DNA from: Baffinella frigidus
Taxonomy: Eukaryota; Cryptophyceae; Cryptomonadales; Baffinellaceae
Direction of reading: 5' to 3'
Length of the DNA: 26,563 nucleotides
Assembly (NCBI GenBank): GCA_026770585.1
Contig: MU648078.1
Span: 1-26,563, forward strand
Shown here: in pieces, positions 1 to 6,648 of the stretch
How positions within the stretch are numbered: position 1 is the first letter of the stretch
How the letters are laid out: each line of letters starts with the position of its first letter
The notes under the pieces: generated by a model
What the model was told of the DNA's origin: nothing
Database searches by the model: none
What the model saw: the letters and a program-made list of their open reading frames with translations, nothing else
Position numbers and translations under genes: made by a program

Positions 1-30
<30 letters not shown>
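1..30. repeat. (AT)15 microsatellite
   Basis: The window opens with fifteen uninterrupted AT dinucleotides. The tract may extend beyond the left edge. No gene overlaps it. Confidence 0.97.
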
Positions 31-33
<3 letters not shown>

Positions 34-65
34 TTCGTTAACCGATCCTGATGTTAGGACTCCAT

Positions 66-135
66 TTGAAACATTCGAGACCACCCCTATGGGGTTTTGA
101 GATTATCGGGTTTGGGAGGTCACGTCCCCCCGGAC
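66..135 (+). repeat. Dispersed intergenic repeat, copy A
   Basis: This stretch aligns with 6325-6424. Both run TTGAAACATTCG, a variable patch, CCCTATGGGG, TTGAGATTATCG, GGTTTGG, then AGGTCACGTCC and GGACGTG. The two copies differ by small indels, and copy B has a duplicated AGGTCACGTCCAATTGGA block. Each is followed within about 60 bp by a CACGTG palindrome. Neither copy has a convincing reading frame, so I treat the pair as a dispersed regulatory or mobile-derived repeat. Confidence 0.8.
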
Positions 136-152
136 GTGTAGATAACCGAGGT

Positions 153-240
153 ACACGTGTCCCATCTAAAAACGGGGTACTCAAGGTACCACGTGTTTCG
201 TCTAAAAATGGGTTACCCCAGGTATTTCGAGTTGACTAAA
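153..240 (+). promoter_or_regulatory. CACGTG sites plus GTTGACTAAA element
   Basis: An ACACGTGT palindrome lies at 153-160 and a second CACGTG at 190-195, followed by GTTGACTAAA at 231-240. The same pairing recurs upstream of the genes at 15828, 18478 and 20267. It ends about 90 bp before the ATG at 333, with a TATA-like TGTTTAAG at 254-261 in between. A promoter role is inferred from position and recurrence only. Confidence 0.5.
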
Positions 241-332
241 CGGAATCATTAAATGTTTAAGAGATTAAACCCTGTTTGAGGGTTCTATCACCACAAACAC
301 CCCCCACTGACACGAATCGACCACATTGAACG

Positions 333-623
333 ATGCTCAAGCTCGGATATGACAACCCCCTCCCCGAAATCTATTGGGACAATGGGTGTGCTCGTCGGGC
401 TTACAACGATCCTCTCGAGGTCTTCTTTGACACCCGGTTGGAGATCGACGTCGGGTTCGAGCGGGCCTACGCTAGCTACGAGCGCGACATGTTATTAGCG
501 ACGGAGCGCAAGGCCAAGCTCGACCTCCAAGCCAGGGACCAAGGCTGTGTGGTCAAGACTACTAAGACCACCAACCGGACCGTGCGTAAGTCCGCTCTAC
601 TGTACGCCATCAACGAAGTGTGA
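333..623 (+). CDS. Unassigned small protein, 96 aa
   Basis: An ATG-started frame of 96 codons ending in TGA. I do not recognise the family. The product is soluble and charged, with an aromatic, acidic N-terminal half and a helical, basic C-terminal half rich in Lys, Arg and Thr. No membrane segment or signal peptide is visible. A TATA-like TGTTTAAG lies about 72 bp upstream of the ATG, a spacing like that of TATTAAAG before the gene at 10038. The stop codon falls inside the first copy of a 24-bp direct repeat (608-655). It is small enough that a chance frame cannot be excluded, but the promoter-like context supports it. Confidence 0.55.
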   Translation: MLKLGYDNPLPEIYWDNGCARRAYNDPLEVFFDTRLEIDVGFERAYASYERDMLLATERKAKLDLQARDQGCVVKTTKTTNRTVRKSALLYAINEV

Positions 624-655
624 CACATCTCCATCAACGAAGTATGACACATCTC
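608..655 (+). repeat. 24-bp direct repeat spanning a stop codon
   Basis: Two adjacent copies of CATCAACGAAGT(G/A)TGACACATCTC, at 608-631 and 632-655, differ at one base. The first copy contains the TGA stop of the gene at 333. The same arrangement, a repeat across a gene end, recurs at 11428, 21582 and 3016. Confidence 0.9.
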
Positions 656-756
656 CAAGGGACTACTACTCAACAAAAGCGTTAGGTGGTGGCGGTGGTG
701 TGGTGTGGTGGTGGTGGGCCTTGGCTTCTGTGAAAGTGGTAACTCTTGGCATTATG

Positions 757-764
757 TATAAAAG
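757..764 (+). promoter_or_regulatory. TATA box TATAAAAG
   Basis: A consensus TATAAAAG lies 56 bp before the ATG at 820. This gives a predicted transcript start near 785-790 and a leader of about 30 nt. It is one of the clearest core promoters in the window. Confidence 0.75.
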
Positions 765-819
765 ACACCCAACCAACTCTTCTACCAGTGCGGTGCGGTG
801 CAGTGTAGTGTAGTGGTGC

Positions 820-1599
820 ATGTCTGGGGTTGATGGATACAGGTGGTATCCACAGACGATGCGTTCTGATGGAACCTTTCTGGGTGACGGGGCCGGTGAT
901 AAGGAGAACGGGTACAATCCAGAGGACGGGTACAATCCAGAGAACGGTATGCCACAGCATCCAGAGCACATAGAGGAGCTATCGAAGCTTACAGCGATGG
1001 GGTATGCTGGAGGACAAGTAGCAGATGGCGAGTATGTGTCGGAACAGCACCGGCGTGTTGTTGGTTATCTTAGCGAGGCCATGCAAATTCTGTGGAATCG
1101 ACTGCGGGTCGACTCAACCACCCAAGAGGAGTACGACGCTTTGCACGCCGATACACTGCTTGCATCACACGCGAAGCGTGCGATGCGTGAGGTGAATTTG
1201 ATGGAGCGGTGTTTTCACTCGTTTGGGTATCTCCGGAGGGTTGCTGTCGAGAAGCTGTACAGCGCATTGGTTGCGCTGCATTTCTGTGCGATGCAGATAA
1301 GGGCGGAAGCTGTGCACGACAAAAAGCCGCTGCACGGGTTGTTTGAATATGCACCACGGTTGTTGCCGACGTGCATCAAATTGGGCCAGGAAGTGATCGT
1401 TCTGGGTGGTCCTATTGATATGCGGAACCGGGGTTCTGCTCGTCCGTCCGGTAGGATGTGCGGCTGGGATAACGACGATGTCCGTAATAGTTGGGATAAC
1501 GACGATGTCCGTAATGGTGGGGATAACGACGATTTCCGTAATGGTTGGGATGACGACGATGTCTGTGATGGTGGGTGTAACCCACCCGCCGTTGATTGA
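820..1599 (+). CDS. Unassigned protein with C-terminal WDNDDVRN repeats, 259 aa
   Basis: The start is the first ATG after a consensus TATA box. The N-terminus is Asn/Gly rich with a duplicated YNPE(D/N)G motif near residues 30-45. Residues 50-195 look like an all-helical domain with several short basic helices and a few cysteines. The last 50 residues are four 9-residue acidic repeats of the type WDNDDVRN(S/G), coded by a 27-bp DNA repeat, so copy number can vary without breaking the frame. No membrane segment is seen and I recognise no family. The acidic tail suggests a protein-binding or metal-binding surface, but that is inference. Confidence 0.7.
   Translation: MSGVDGYRWYPQTMRSDGTFLGDGAGDKENGYNPEDGYNPENGMPQHPEHIEELSKLTAMGYAGGQVADGEYVSEQHRRVVGYLSEAMQILWNRLRVDSTTQEEYDALHADTLLASHAKRAMREVNLMERCFHSFGYLRRVAVEKLYSALVALHFCAMQIRAEAVHDKKPLHGLFEYAPRLLPTCIKLGQEVIVLGGPIDMRNRGSARPSGRMCGWDNDDVRNSWDNDDVRNGGDNDDFRNGWDDDDVCDGGCNPPAVD
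1465..1572 (+). repeat. 27-bp in-frame tandem repeat, 4 copies
   Basis: The unit starts TGGGATAACGACGATGTCCG and codes WDNDDVRN plus one residue. Copies begin at 1465, 1492, 1519 and 1546, with growing divergence toward the stop codon. Confidence 0.9.
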
Positions 1600-1672
1600 A
1601 TGTGGTTTACTTACTATTGCTATTTTTAGACCCCGATGGGGGTTCAGGTCTTTCGTGGTTTCGTGAGTATGA

Positions 1673-1680
1673 TATTAAAG
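1673..1680 (+). promoter_or_regulatory. TATTAAAG core promoter
   Basis: This octamer is identical to the one at 9964-9971 before the 9-TM gene. It lies 54 bp before the ATG at 1734. It decides the start of that gene, because the earlier in-frame ATG at 1695 would lie upstream of the expected transcript start. Confidence 0.5.
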
Positions 1681-1733
1681 ACGACCCCCTGGAGATGTGT
1701 ACTTGTCAACAACAGAACCAACTCACGCACACG

Positions 1734-2537
1734 ATGACGGGCATGATTAGCGCTTCGGAGGGGTTGTTCGTGAGGAAGCTTGGGGAGATTCGCCTCATCA
1801 TGAAGGAGTTGCAAAACTTCAAGGCCTCTTTGTCTCGCAAGGGTGGCTTGGTCGTAGGCAACGGGTTTGTGTCATTCGAGGAACCTGCGTGGATCGCGGA
1901 TCAGTGGATTGTCGGCCCTGAGATCGACAGTATCACCCTCGATGACTTCGTGGGGGTGGTGGTACCTTACTTGCATACGTGCACGGCCAATGAGCGGATC
2001 CATCATATCTTCCAGGGCGGGAAGCCCCGGTCAGTGCCCGAGATCCTGGAAGCGTGGTCCTTCGTATGGTGCGAACAATTCAGCAAGGACGCTTCCTGCT
2101 ACTGGTCGCATGTCGTGAGCGTTCGCGACGACCAGAAGTTCCGCAACCGGTTCGCCCCAACTGCGGTCGTCCCACAGACGTTCGGGGACGCCTTCCCGCA
2201 TACCTTCGCATGGCAGGAGGCACACCCGATCGAGACCGCGCGTTGCTCCCATGAGGAACGCCCCGTCAACAACCCTCCTTACCAGATGCCTTCCTACATT
2301 CCCAGCCACTACCCCCCGCTTCACCAGCCCCAGTTGGAATCACTCGCAGCGACCCTGGGCCCCGAGAAGCGGGCAATCTGGGATGCCAGTGAGGACGTCC
2401 GCGCAAACCAGAAGCGCATGCTGGTGGACGAGGCAGGTGCAGACAAGGATGACATGGTGCGTCTTGAGCGCGGCTTCAAGCACTCGCGCACCATGGAGAT
2501 CCGTGAGCTCACTGGGGTCTACGCTGACAAACGGTAG
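1734..2537 (+). CDS. Unassigned soluble protein, 267 aa
   Basis: The frame is open from 1596, directly after the stop of the preceding gene. I chose ATG 1734 because a TATTAAAG box at 1673 would give a transcript start near 1700; ATG 1695 is the alternative. The N-terminus carries a likely amphipathic helix (about residues 10-35). A mixed domain follows, then a proline- and tyrosine-rich linker around residues 185-200 (PPYQMPSYIPSHYPP), then a helical charged C-terminus. There are no membrane segments and no motif I can name. Base composition is G+C-rich with strong codon bias, like the nuclease and ankyrin genes, which supports real coding. Confidence 0.72.
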   Translation: MTGMISASEGLFVRKLGEIRLIMKELQNFKASLSRKGGLVVGNGFVSFEEPAWIADQWIVGPEIDSITLDDFVGVVVPYLHTCTANERIHHIFQGGKPRSVPEILEAWSFVWCEQFSKDASCYWSHVVSVRDDQKFRNRFAPTAVVPQTFGDAFPHTFAWQEAHPIETARCSHEERPVNNPPYQMPSYIPSHYPPLHQPQLESLAATLGPEKRAIWDASEDVRANQKRMLVDEAGADKDDMVRLERGFKHSRTMEIRELTGVYADKR

Positions 2538-2638
2538 TAACGCCAACTTAGGGGGCTACGCAAGCGTAGGTAGTGTTCGTAGAGTGATGTTCCCCAGTAA
2601 ATAACACCATTCAATCACATATTGTCTACAGTGCCTCA

Positions 2639-2766
2639 CAGCCTCGTGTAGAAACAGCCTCGTGTAGAAATAGCCTCGTGTAGAAACAGCCTCGTGTAGA
2701 AATAGCCTCGTGTAGAAATAGCCTCGTGTAGAAACAGCCTCGTGTAGAAACAGCCTCGTGTAGAGG
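2639..2766 (+). repeat. 16-bp minisatellite, 8 copies
   Basis: The unit CAGCCTCGTGTAGAAA repeats eight times with only C/T variation at the first position and a degenerate last copy. It starts 101 bp after the stop at 2537. No reading frame there looks coding; 2538-3015 as a whole holds two repeat arrays and nothing else I can support. Confidence 0.95.
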
Positions 2767-2933
2767 ATGATACAGCATCTACTGGGGTGGATCCTAGGCT
2801 GCAAGCTTGCGGACTCCACGCCATTGATTCGAAAAGCATTTCTCAGAAACACCCCCATTCACTCACATCTTTCTTACAGCACCCCACCAATTCGCCCAGG
2901 CTCTTGCCGTTTTGTCGAAAGACCCCCCCCTGA

Positions 2934-3018
2934 ACGCAAGCACCTATTCAACGCAAGCACCTATTCAACGCAAGCACCTATTCAACGCAAGCACCTATTC
3001 AACGCAAGCACCTACTCA
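2934..3018 (+). repeat. 17-bp minisatellite, 5 copies, ending in a minus-strand stop
   Basis: The unit ACGCAAGCACCTATTCA repeats five times. The last unit (3002-3018) has one change, and its final TCA is the reverse complement of the TGA that ends the TRAF-type zinc-finger frame on the minus strand. The array therefore begins exactly at that gene's stop codon. Confidence 0.93.
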
Positions 3019-3489
3019 ATCCATGGACGTGGTGTCCATGGCCTTGGTAGATGTGGTGTCCACGGTCTTGGTGGTCTCACACGCGTCGCTACAACCTCCC
3101 GCCTTCGCGGGAGGTTGGAACCACCCGCCTTCGCGGCGTAGGAGTTCCAGAGCGAATTCACTGCGATTTATCGTGGAGCGGCAGCCATTGCCCCAGTAGG
3201 GGCATTGGTGCTCTTCCTCACCACACACCTTCAGGTGAGCTACCATGTCGCGCCCCTTGAGGAGGCGCGTGCAGCCAGAGTCCTTGAACCAACACTCGCG
3301 CTCAGATTCGTTGCACACCTCGAGGTGTTTGGCCAGTTGGATATCCGTGTAGAGGCAGATGTTACCACACAAACCCTCGCATGCGTTCGGGCACGGTTGA
3401 AAGACCAGGCGTTTGGAGGTGCAGCCAGAGCACTCGTTCTCCTGGGGGCAGGGGGTGTCGTGGATCAGTCCAGCACATTCGACAAACTG
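3016..3489 (-). pseudogene. TRAF-type zinc-finger frame without a start codon
   Basis: On the minus strand an open frame runs from just after a TGA at 3490-3492 to a TGA at 3016-3018. It contains evenly spaced Cys and His in the TRAF zinc-finger pattern: CPNACEGLC...HLEVC, then CWFKDSGC...HLKVC, then a partial CPYWGNGC. A further Cys cluster (CPQENECSGC) lies upstream. TRAF and SIAH proteins use such fingers for partner binding beside an E3-ligase RING. There is no ATG before the fingers. An upstream frame (3830-3465) overlaps this one by about 25 nt in another register. Possible readings are a decayed gene, a one-base assembly error, or an exon: a pyrimidine-rich tract ending in CAG lies just upstream of the Cys cluster. 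The C-terminal 35 residues are Thr/Asp/Lys low complexity. Confidence 0.6.
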
Positions 3490-3530
3490 TCAATGGGACG
3501 TGTGTGAGGCTCTGGCGGGCGCCCGTTGAC

Positions 3531-3672
3531 GGGTGCTTGGCGGGTGCTTGGCGGGTGCTTGGCGGGTGCTTGGCGGGTGCTTGGCGGGTGCTTGGCGGGT
3601 GCTTGGCGGTGCTTGGCGGGTGCTTGGCGGGTGCTTGGCGGGAGTTTGGCGGGTGCTTGGTGGGCGCTTGGT
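3531..3672. repeat. 11-bp minisatellite, about 13 copies
   Basis: The unit GGGTGCTTGGC repeats about thirteen times, with one 10-bp copy at 3608-3617 and variant copies at the right end. Because 11 is not a multiple of 3, each copy change shifts any frame through it. On the minus strand all three frames stay open and code Pro/Ser/Lys-rich repeats (HPPSTRQAPAK). Confidence 0.95.
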
Positions 3673-4141
3673 GCAAACGGTGGGGTGGGACTGACCGGAG
3701 TGCTGAACTTGTTGGGTGCGTCTTGGAACACCTTGAACTTGGCGCCGAACTGCTTGCACTTGCCCATGTTCTGGATGGTGTTTGGCACCGTCTGCAATCT
3801 TTGTCCGCTGGTCAAAGTCAACTCGTCCACTTTGTCTTGGTTCGCATTTGTTTATAAAGTCAATCCGTCCACTTCCGATAAAGTCAATTTCTTCCGTCGG
3901 TTTGCAGGGTTTGCAGTGTTTGTTCTAAAAAACGTTTGCAAGCATCCTTGCGGTACATACAGCCCCTAACACAACTGATGTAGCGACGGCCTCTGTTGTA
4001 ACGCCGAGTGGGTCTACAGATTCGGCATGCCACGCGTCTACTGCATCGAAAAACTTGTGCAACGCGTGTCTCGCGTAGGACATCGTTGGGTTGGATGGTG
4101 CTAATCAGAGACACATCTCTTTTTAAAGACCAATGGACGTA
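3673..4141. other. Unassigned stretch, possible lost 5' part of the TRAF-like gene
   Basis: On the minus strand 3830-3673 reads as a plausible soluble protein start (Lys- and Phe-containing, non-repetitive) feeding into the 11-bp array. It begins with GTG rather than ATG, after a TATA-like TTTATAAAC reading near 3855. A second minus-strand frame at 3884-4150 is Cys/Arg rich but lacks an early ATG. I see no firm gene here. Confidence 0.3.
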
Positions 4142-4244
4142 ATATAACACGTGTTATATCACGTCCAGACCACCGCAGGCTGTGTATATCTAGACGGGTT
4201 CCCGTCTCGGATACCCGCCTAGGTATGTTGTCCATAGGACAACA
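4142..4244. promoter_or_regulatory. Cluster of perfect inverted repeats upstream of the 7-TM gene
   Basis: Four inverted repeats lie in 103 bp. An 18-bp perfect palindrome centred on CACGTG lies at 4142-4159 (ATATAACACGTGTTATAT). AGACGGG-TT-CCCGTCT lies at 4192-4207. ATACC/GGTAT lies at 4211-4226. TGTTGTCC-ATA-GGACAACA lies at 4226-4244. The cluster ends 22 bp before the TATA box of the next gene, so protein binding sites or DNA cruciforms are likely. A transcribed hairpin is also possible. Confidence 0.7.
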
Positions 4245-4265
4245 ACCATTCGATTGTATTGTTAT

Positions 4266-4273
4266 TATATAAA
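4266..4273 (+). promoter_or_regulatory. TATA box TATATAAA
   Basis: TATATAAA lies 21 bp before the first ATG (4295) of the 7-TM protein. The predicted transcript start is close to the start codon, so the leader must be very short. Confidence 0.6.
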
Positions 4274-4294
4274 CGTATCGTGTTTTCCAGTCCT

Positions 4295-5674
4295 ATGATG
4301 TCAATTTCTCGTCTACAGCGTTGTCTCTGTGTGATTAAAGGTTGTGTACCCACCTCAATCGCATTTATATGCGCCACACATGTCGTCGACCTGTTCATAC
4401 GAATCCTTTTGTTATCTGTGGGGTTGGTGTTATTTTCAGATCTGGGGTGGCCGAATGCATCTGGTCTAGTAATGACTACGATACACCTACAAGCAGACGA
4501 CCATTTGAATTCTCCTAGTGGTCCCTTATCCGATGGACCTGCACTTGATGAATCCCATTATATCGCCGCGGTTTTGGCCAAAGGGTCTATATTCCCTCCA
4601 ATCCTGTGGTCGTTGGTCGTTCTATCATTACTGATAGCCGATATCGTCAGATGTCGGTTAGTACTGTCCCACAAATGCTGCATTGGTGCCAAGGGGGTAG
4701 ACATTATATGGTTTGGCAATACAGGCATGGCAGTACCACCTCTTGTAGGACTCGTCGTTATGCAAATCAGTACAGACGACATGCTTACGGTTGCGTTGTT
4801 GGTGGTACTCATGGCATTTGCAGCTGTATGTGATCTATGTGCTACGGAGATATCTGCACTCAATCGGGTCGAAATGGCCCCGTCCAACGATAAGGTTTGC
4901 AACGAAATTGCATGGACTTTGCATGTTTTACACAATCTTACAGTATTTACCGTGTTACTCACCGGGGGTGCTGGGTTTGTGGTCCCTATATTCGACGATC
5001 CTGACACACTCAAATTAGATATAAAGTCTCTGACGATGATACTTTTTGTTTTGCTGCTTCTGACACTCGGTTTCACACAGTCCTGTACCCACTTCTTGTG
5101 TATGAAGAGGCGAACGGTGCCGTCTGGTCGCGACTCTATAAAACCGGAGCCACTAGAAGATGAAATCTTCCAAGACAGTGTAGTCATATTCCCTGGGAGG
5201 TGGGACGCAGTAGAACACATGTCTGCTAGTCCGTACTACGAAACGCCATCTGAAAATGATGGTACGTCTGGACAGCAATTTGAATTACTAGACCTGGCGT
5301 ATTCTGCGCGAGTTTTTAACCAACTCTACGGGTGTCACGTCTATCATGAACATAATGATGCTGTCACTAAGACACCGCCGTCGGTCTTGAAACCTGTGCA
5401 ACACCAAACAACCGTGGATTCGGTGGACACAATGAATCAACACGGTGGTGACTGTTGCGTGAACGAGCCTGTAATTGTAGACAATGTGTCCACTGTCGCC
5501 GAGATCGATCGTTTTGAACCCATTGGTCGTCTCAACGATAACGACGACGCTGGTCCCCGCGCTTGTCGTATGGACCCAGTACTCGTAAAGTGGAGTTGGT
5601 ATTACACACTAGACATACTCGTGAACTCGTTGTTGGTAACAACGCTAATAGATATGACCGGTGTGATAAACTAG
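4295..5674 (+). CDS. Multi-pass membrane protein, 7 predicted TM, 459 aa
   Basis: ATG 4295 (or 4298) is the first ATG after a TATA box. The frame is open further upstream, but only from a TTG. Hydrophobic segments lie at about residues 27-50, 98-118, 143-158, 163-183, 209-232 and 245-268. A hydrophilic, Asp/Thr-rich stretch of about 165 residues follows, then a last segment near 438-455. The loop after the first segment is about 45 residues and contains a possible N-glycosylation site (NAS). The overall plan, one N-terminal TM, a loop, a bundle, a hydrophilic tail and a final TM, resembles the 464-residue protein at 10038. I do not recognise a named family. A viral envelope or host-membrane protein is the natural inference. 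Confidence 0.82.
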   Translation: MMSISRLQRCLCVIKGCVPTSIAFICATHVVDLFIRILLLSVGLVLFSDLGWPNASGLVMTTIHLQADDHLNSPSGPLSDGPALDESHYIAAVLAKGSIFPPILWSLVVLSLLIADIVRCRLVLSHKCCIGAKGVDIIWFGNTGMAVPPLVGLVVMQISTDDMLTVALLVVLMAFAAVCDLCATEISALNRVEMAPSNDKVCNEIAWTLHVLHNLTVFTVLLTGGAGFVVPIFDDPDTLKLDIKSLTMILFVLLLLTLGFTQSCTHFLCMKRRTVPSGRDSIKPEPLEDEIFQDSVVIFPGRWDAVEHMSASPYYETPSENDGTSGQQFELLDLAYSARVFNQLYGCHVYHEHNDAVTKTPPSVLKPVQHQTTVDSVDTMNQHGGDCCVNEPVIVDNVSTVAEIDRFEPIGRLNDNDDAGPRACRMDPVLVKWSWYYTLDILVNSLLVTTLIDMTGVIN

Positions 5675-5720
5675 GCACCCCTAAAATGTTTCTATGCTTA
5701 AACGTGCAAAGATCATTCGT

Positions 5721-6188
5721 CTATGGACGAGTCACACCAATCGGTGTTATCTTCAATATTAAGTCTTTCACCCATTGGTCGAGTTCGATTAGTGTGCGTT
5801 GGTCATGTTGCCAATTAGGTCGGACACGGCGTCGGTGTCCGGGTGACGTGTCTGGGTTATCATGACGACATTGAGCAAATGCTATTACCTGCCTTAGGTA
5901 TGCATGTACATCTGCAACTAACAGAGGGGTGTCCTGTGCCGCATTGTATGTAGCTATGGCCGGTTTCCTGCTGTGGATCTTGTTCATCGTTTCAAGGATT
6001 TCGTCGTACTTAGATATGAGAACACCGAGCTTGACTCCTTCGTATTTGTCGATCATAAACATTTCTGCATATTTTCGTACATATTCATCCGTGGTCTTTA
6101 GATCGGCTTTGATCGTTATGAGTTCCTCTGGAGTTAACATTCTAGCCGGATAGTGGTATGGGTAAGGACCGGGTGGTGTTCTTGACAT
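5721..6188 (-). CDS. Unassigned protein with Pro/Tyr-rich N-terminus, 155 aa
   Basis: The start is ATG 6188, about 50 bp downstream of a minus-strand TATAAG; an upstream extension to 6320 has only a GTG start and runs into repeats. The first 15 residues are Pro/Tyr rich (PPGPYPYHYP). The rest is helical and charged, including a stretch around residues 17-75 (EELITIKADLKTTDEYVRKY) that could form a coiled coil. It contains no membrane segment. The gene ends 46 bp from the stop of the convergent 7-TM gene, with no clear AATAAA between them. The family is unknown; a small structural or tegument-like protein is possible but unproven. Confidence 0.68.
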   Translation of the reverse strand: MSRTPPGPYPYHYPARMLTPEELITIKADLKTTDEYVRKYAEMFMIDKYEGVKLGVLISKYDEILETMNKIHSRKPAIATYNAAQDTPLLVADVHAYLRQVIAFAQCRHDNPDTSPGHRRRVRPNWQHDQRTLIELDQWVKDLILKITPIGVTRP

Positions 6189-6218
6189 GACAGGTCGTGT
6201 TGTCGGATAGACTTGCTC

Positions 6219-6265
6219 GTAAGTGAGTTGAACCGCTCTTATAGTAAGTGAGTTGAACCGCTCTT
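6219..6265. repeat. 25-bp direct repeat carrying a minus-strand TATAAG
   Basis: GTAAGTGAGTTGAACCGCTC plus TT occurs at 6219-6240 and 6244-6265. The junction reads TATAAG on the minus strand (6243-6238), about 50 bp before the ATG at 6188. The repeat may have duplicated a promoter element. Confidence 0.75.
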
Positions 6266-6324
6266 GTAGTAAGTATGGACCATGGGGTGTATGAATCCGG
6301 GGTGGTGTCAAGTGTCCCACCCCG

Positions 6325-6424
6325 TTGAAACATTCGATATCATCCCTATGGGGGGGGTTGAGATTATCGAGGTTTGGAGGTCACGTCCAATTGGAAGTGG
6401 AGGTCACGTCCAATTGGACGTGGA
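6325..6424 (+). repeat. Dispersed intergenic repeat, copy B
   Basis: This is the partner of 66-135. It shares the TTGAAACATTCG, CCCTATGGGG and TTGAGATTATCG blocks and has an extra duplication of the AGGTCACGTCCAATTGGA block. It leads straight into the tandem CACGTG array. Confidence 0.8.
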
Positions 6425-6544
6425 GACATTCATGGTAACACGTGTTGGAGACATTCGTGGTAACACGTGTTGGAGACATTCGTGGTAACACGTGTTGGTA
6501 TATTCACCAACCGGGTCTGATAACAGTACTGGGTAACACGTGTT
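6422..6544 (+). promoter_or_regulatory. Three 25-bp repeats plus one site, each with AACACGTGTT
   Basis: A 25-bp unit (GGAGACATTCGTGGTAACAC plus GTGTT) repeats at 6422, 6447 and 6472, putting identical AACACGTGTT palindromes at 6437, 6462 and 6487. A fourth copy of the palindrome lies at 6535-6544. The sites are evenly spaced, close to two and a half helical turns apart, and end about 105 bp before the nuclease ATG. This looks like a multi-site operator or enhancer for an E-box-like DNA-binding protein. Confidence 0.65.
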
Positions 6545-6648
6545 GTACATCTTCTGTCCGTAACCCGTTACAGTATCCGCTTTTTGTATTTCAGGTACAC
6601 ATCAAAAGACGTGGCACGAACGGCGGTCTCTAGGCGGGTCTGTCCGTG

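Noticed and set aside
1596-1733. Extension of the 267-residue protein to a TTG at 1596 or ATG at 1695
   Set aside because: TTG would overlap the preceding stop, and both would lie upstream of the transcript start predicted from the TATTAAAG at 1673.
2767-3199. Two overlapping plus-strand frames of about 100 codons
   Set aside because: Much of their length is translation of the 17-bp minisatellite and the antisense of the TRAF-type fingers.
3884-4150. Cys/Arg-rich minus-strand frame of 88 codons
   Set aside because: It has a GTG start, no early ATG, no promoter I can see, and its 5' end runs into the palindrome at 4142. Kept as unassigned.
4558-5220. A 220-codon minus-strand frame
   Set aside because: It is opposite the 7-TM gene, whose hydrophobic segments are ordered and whose TATA box is in place.
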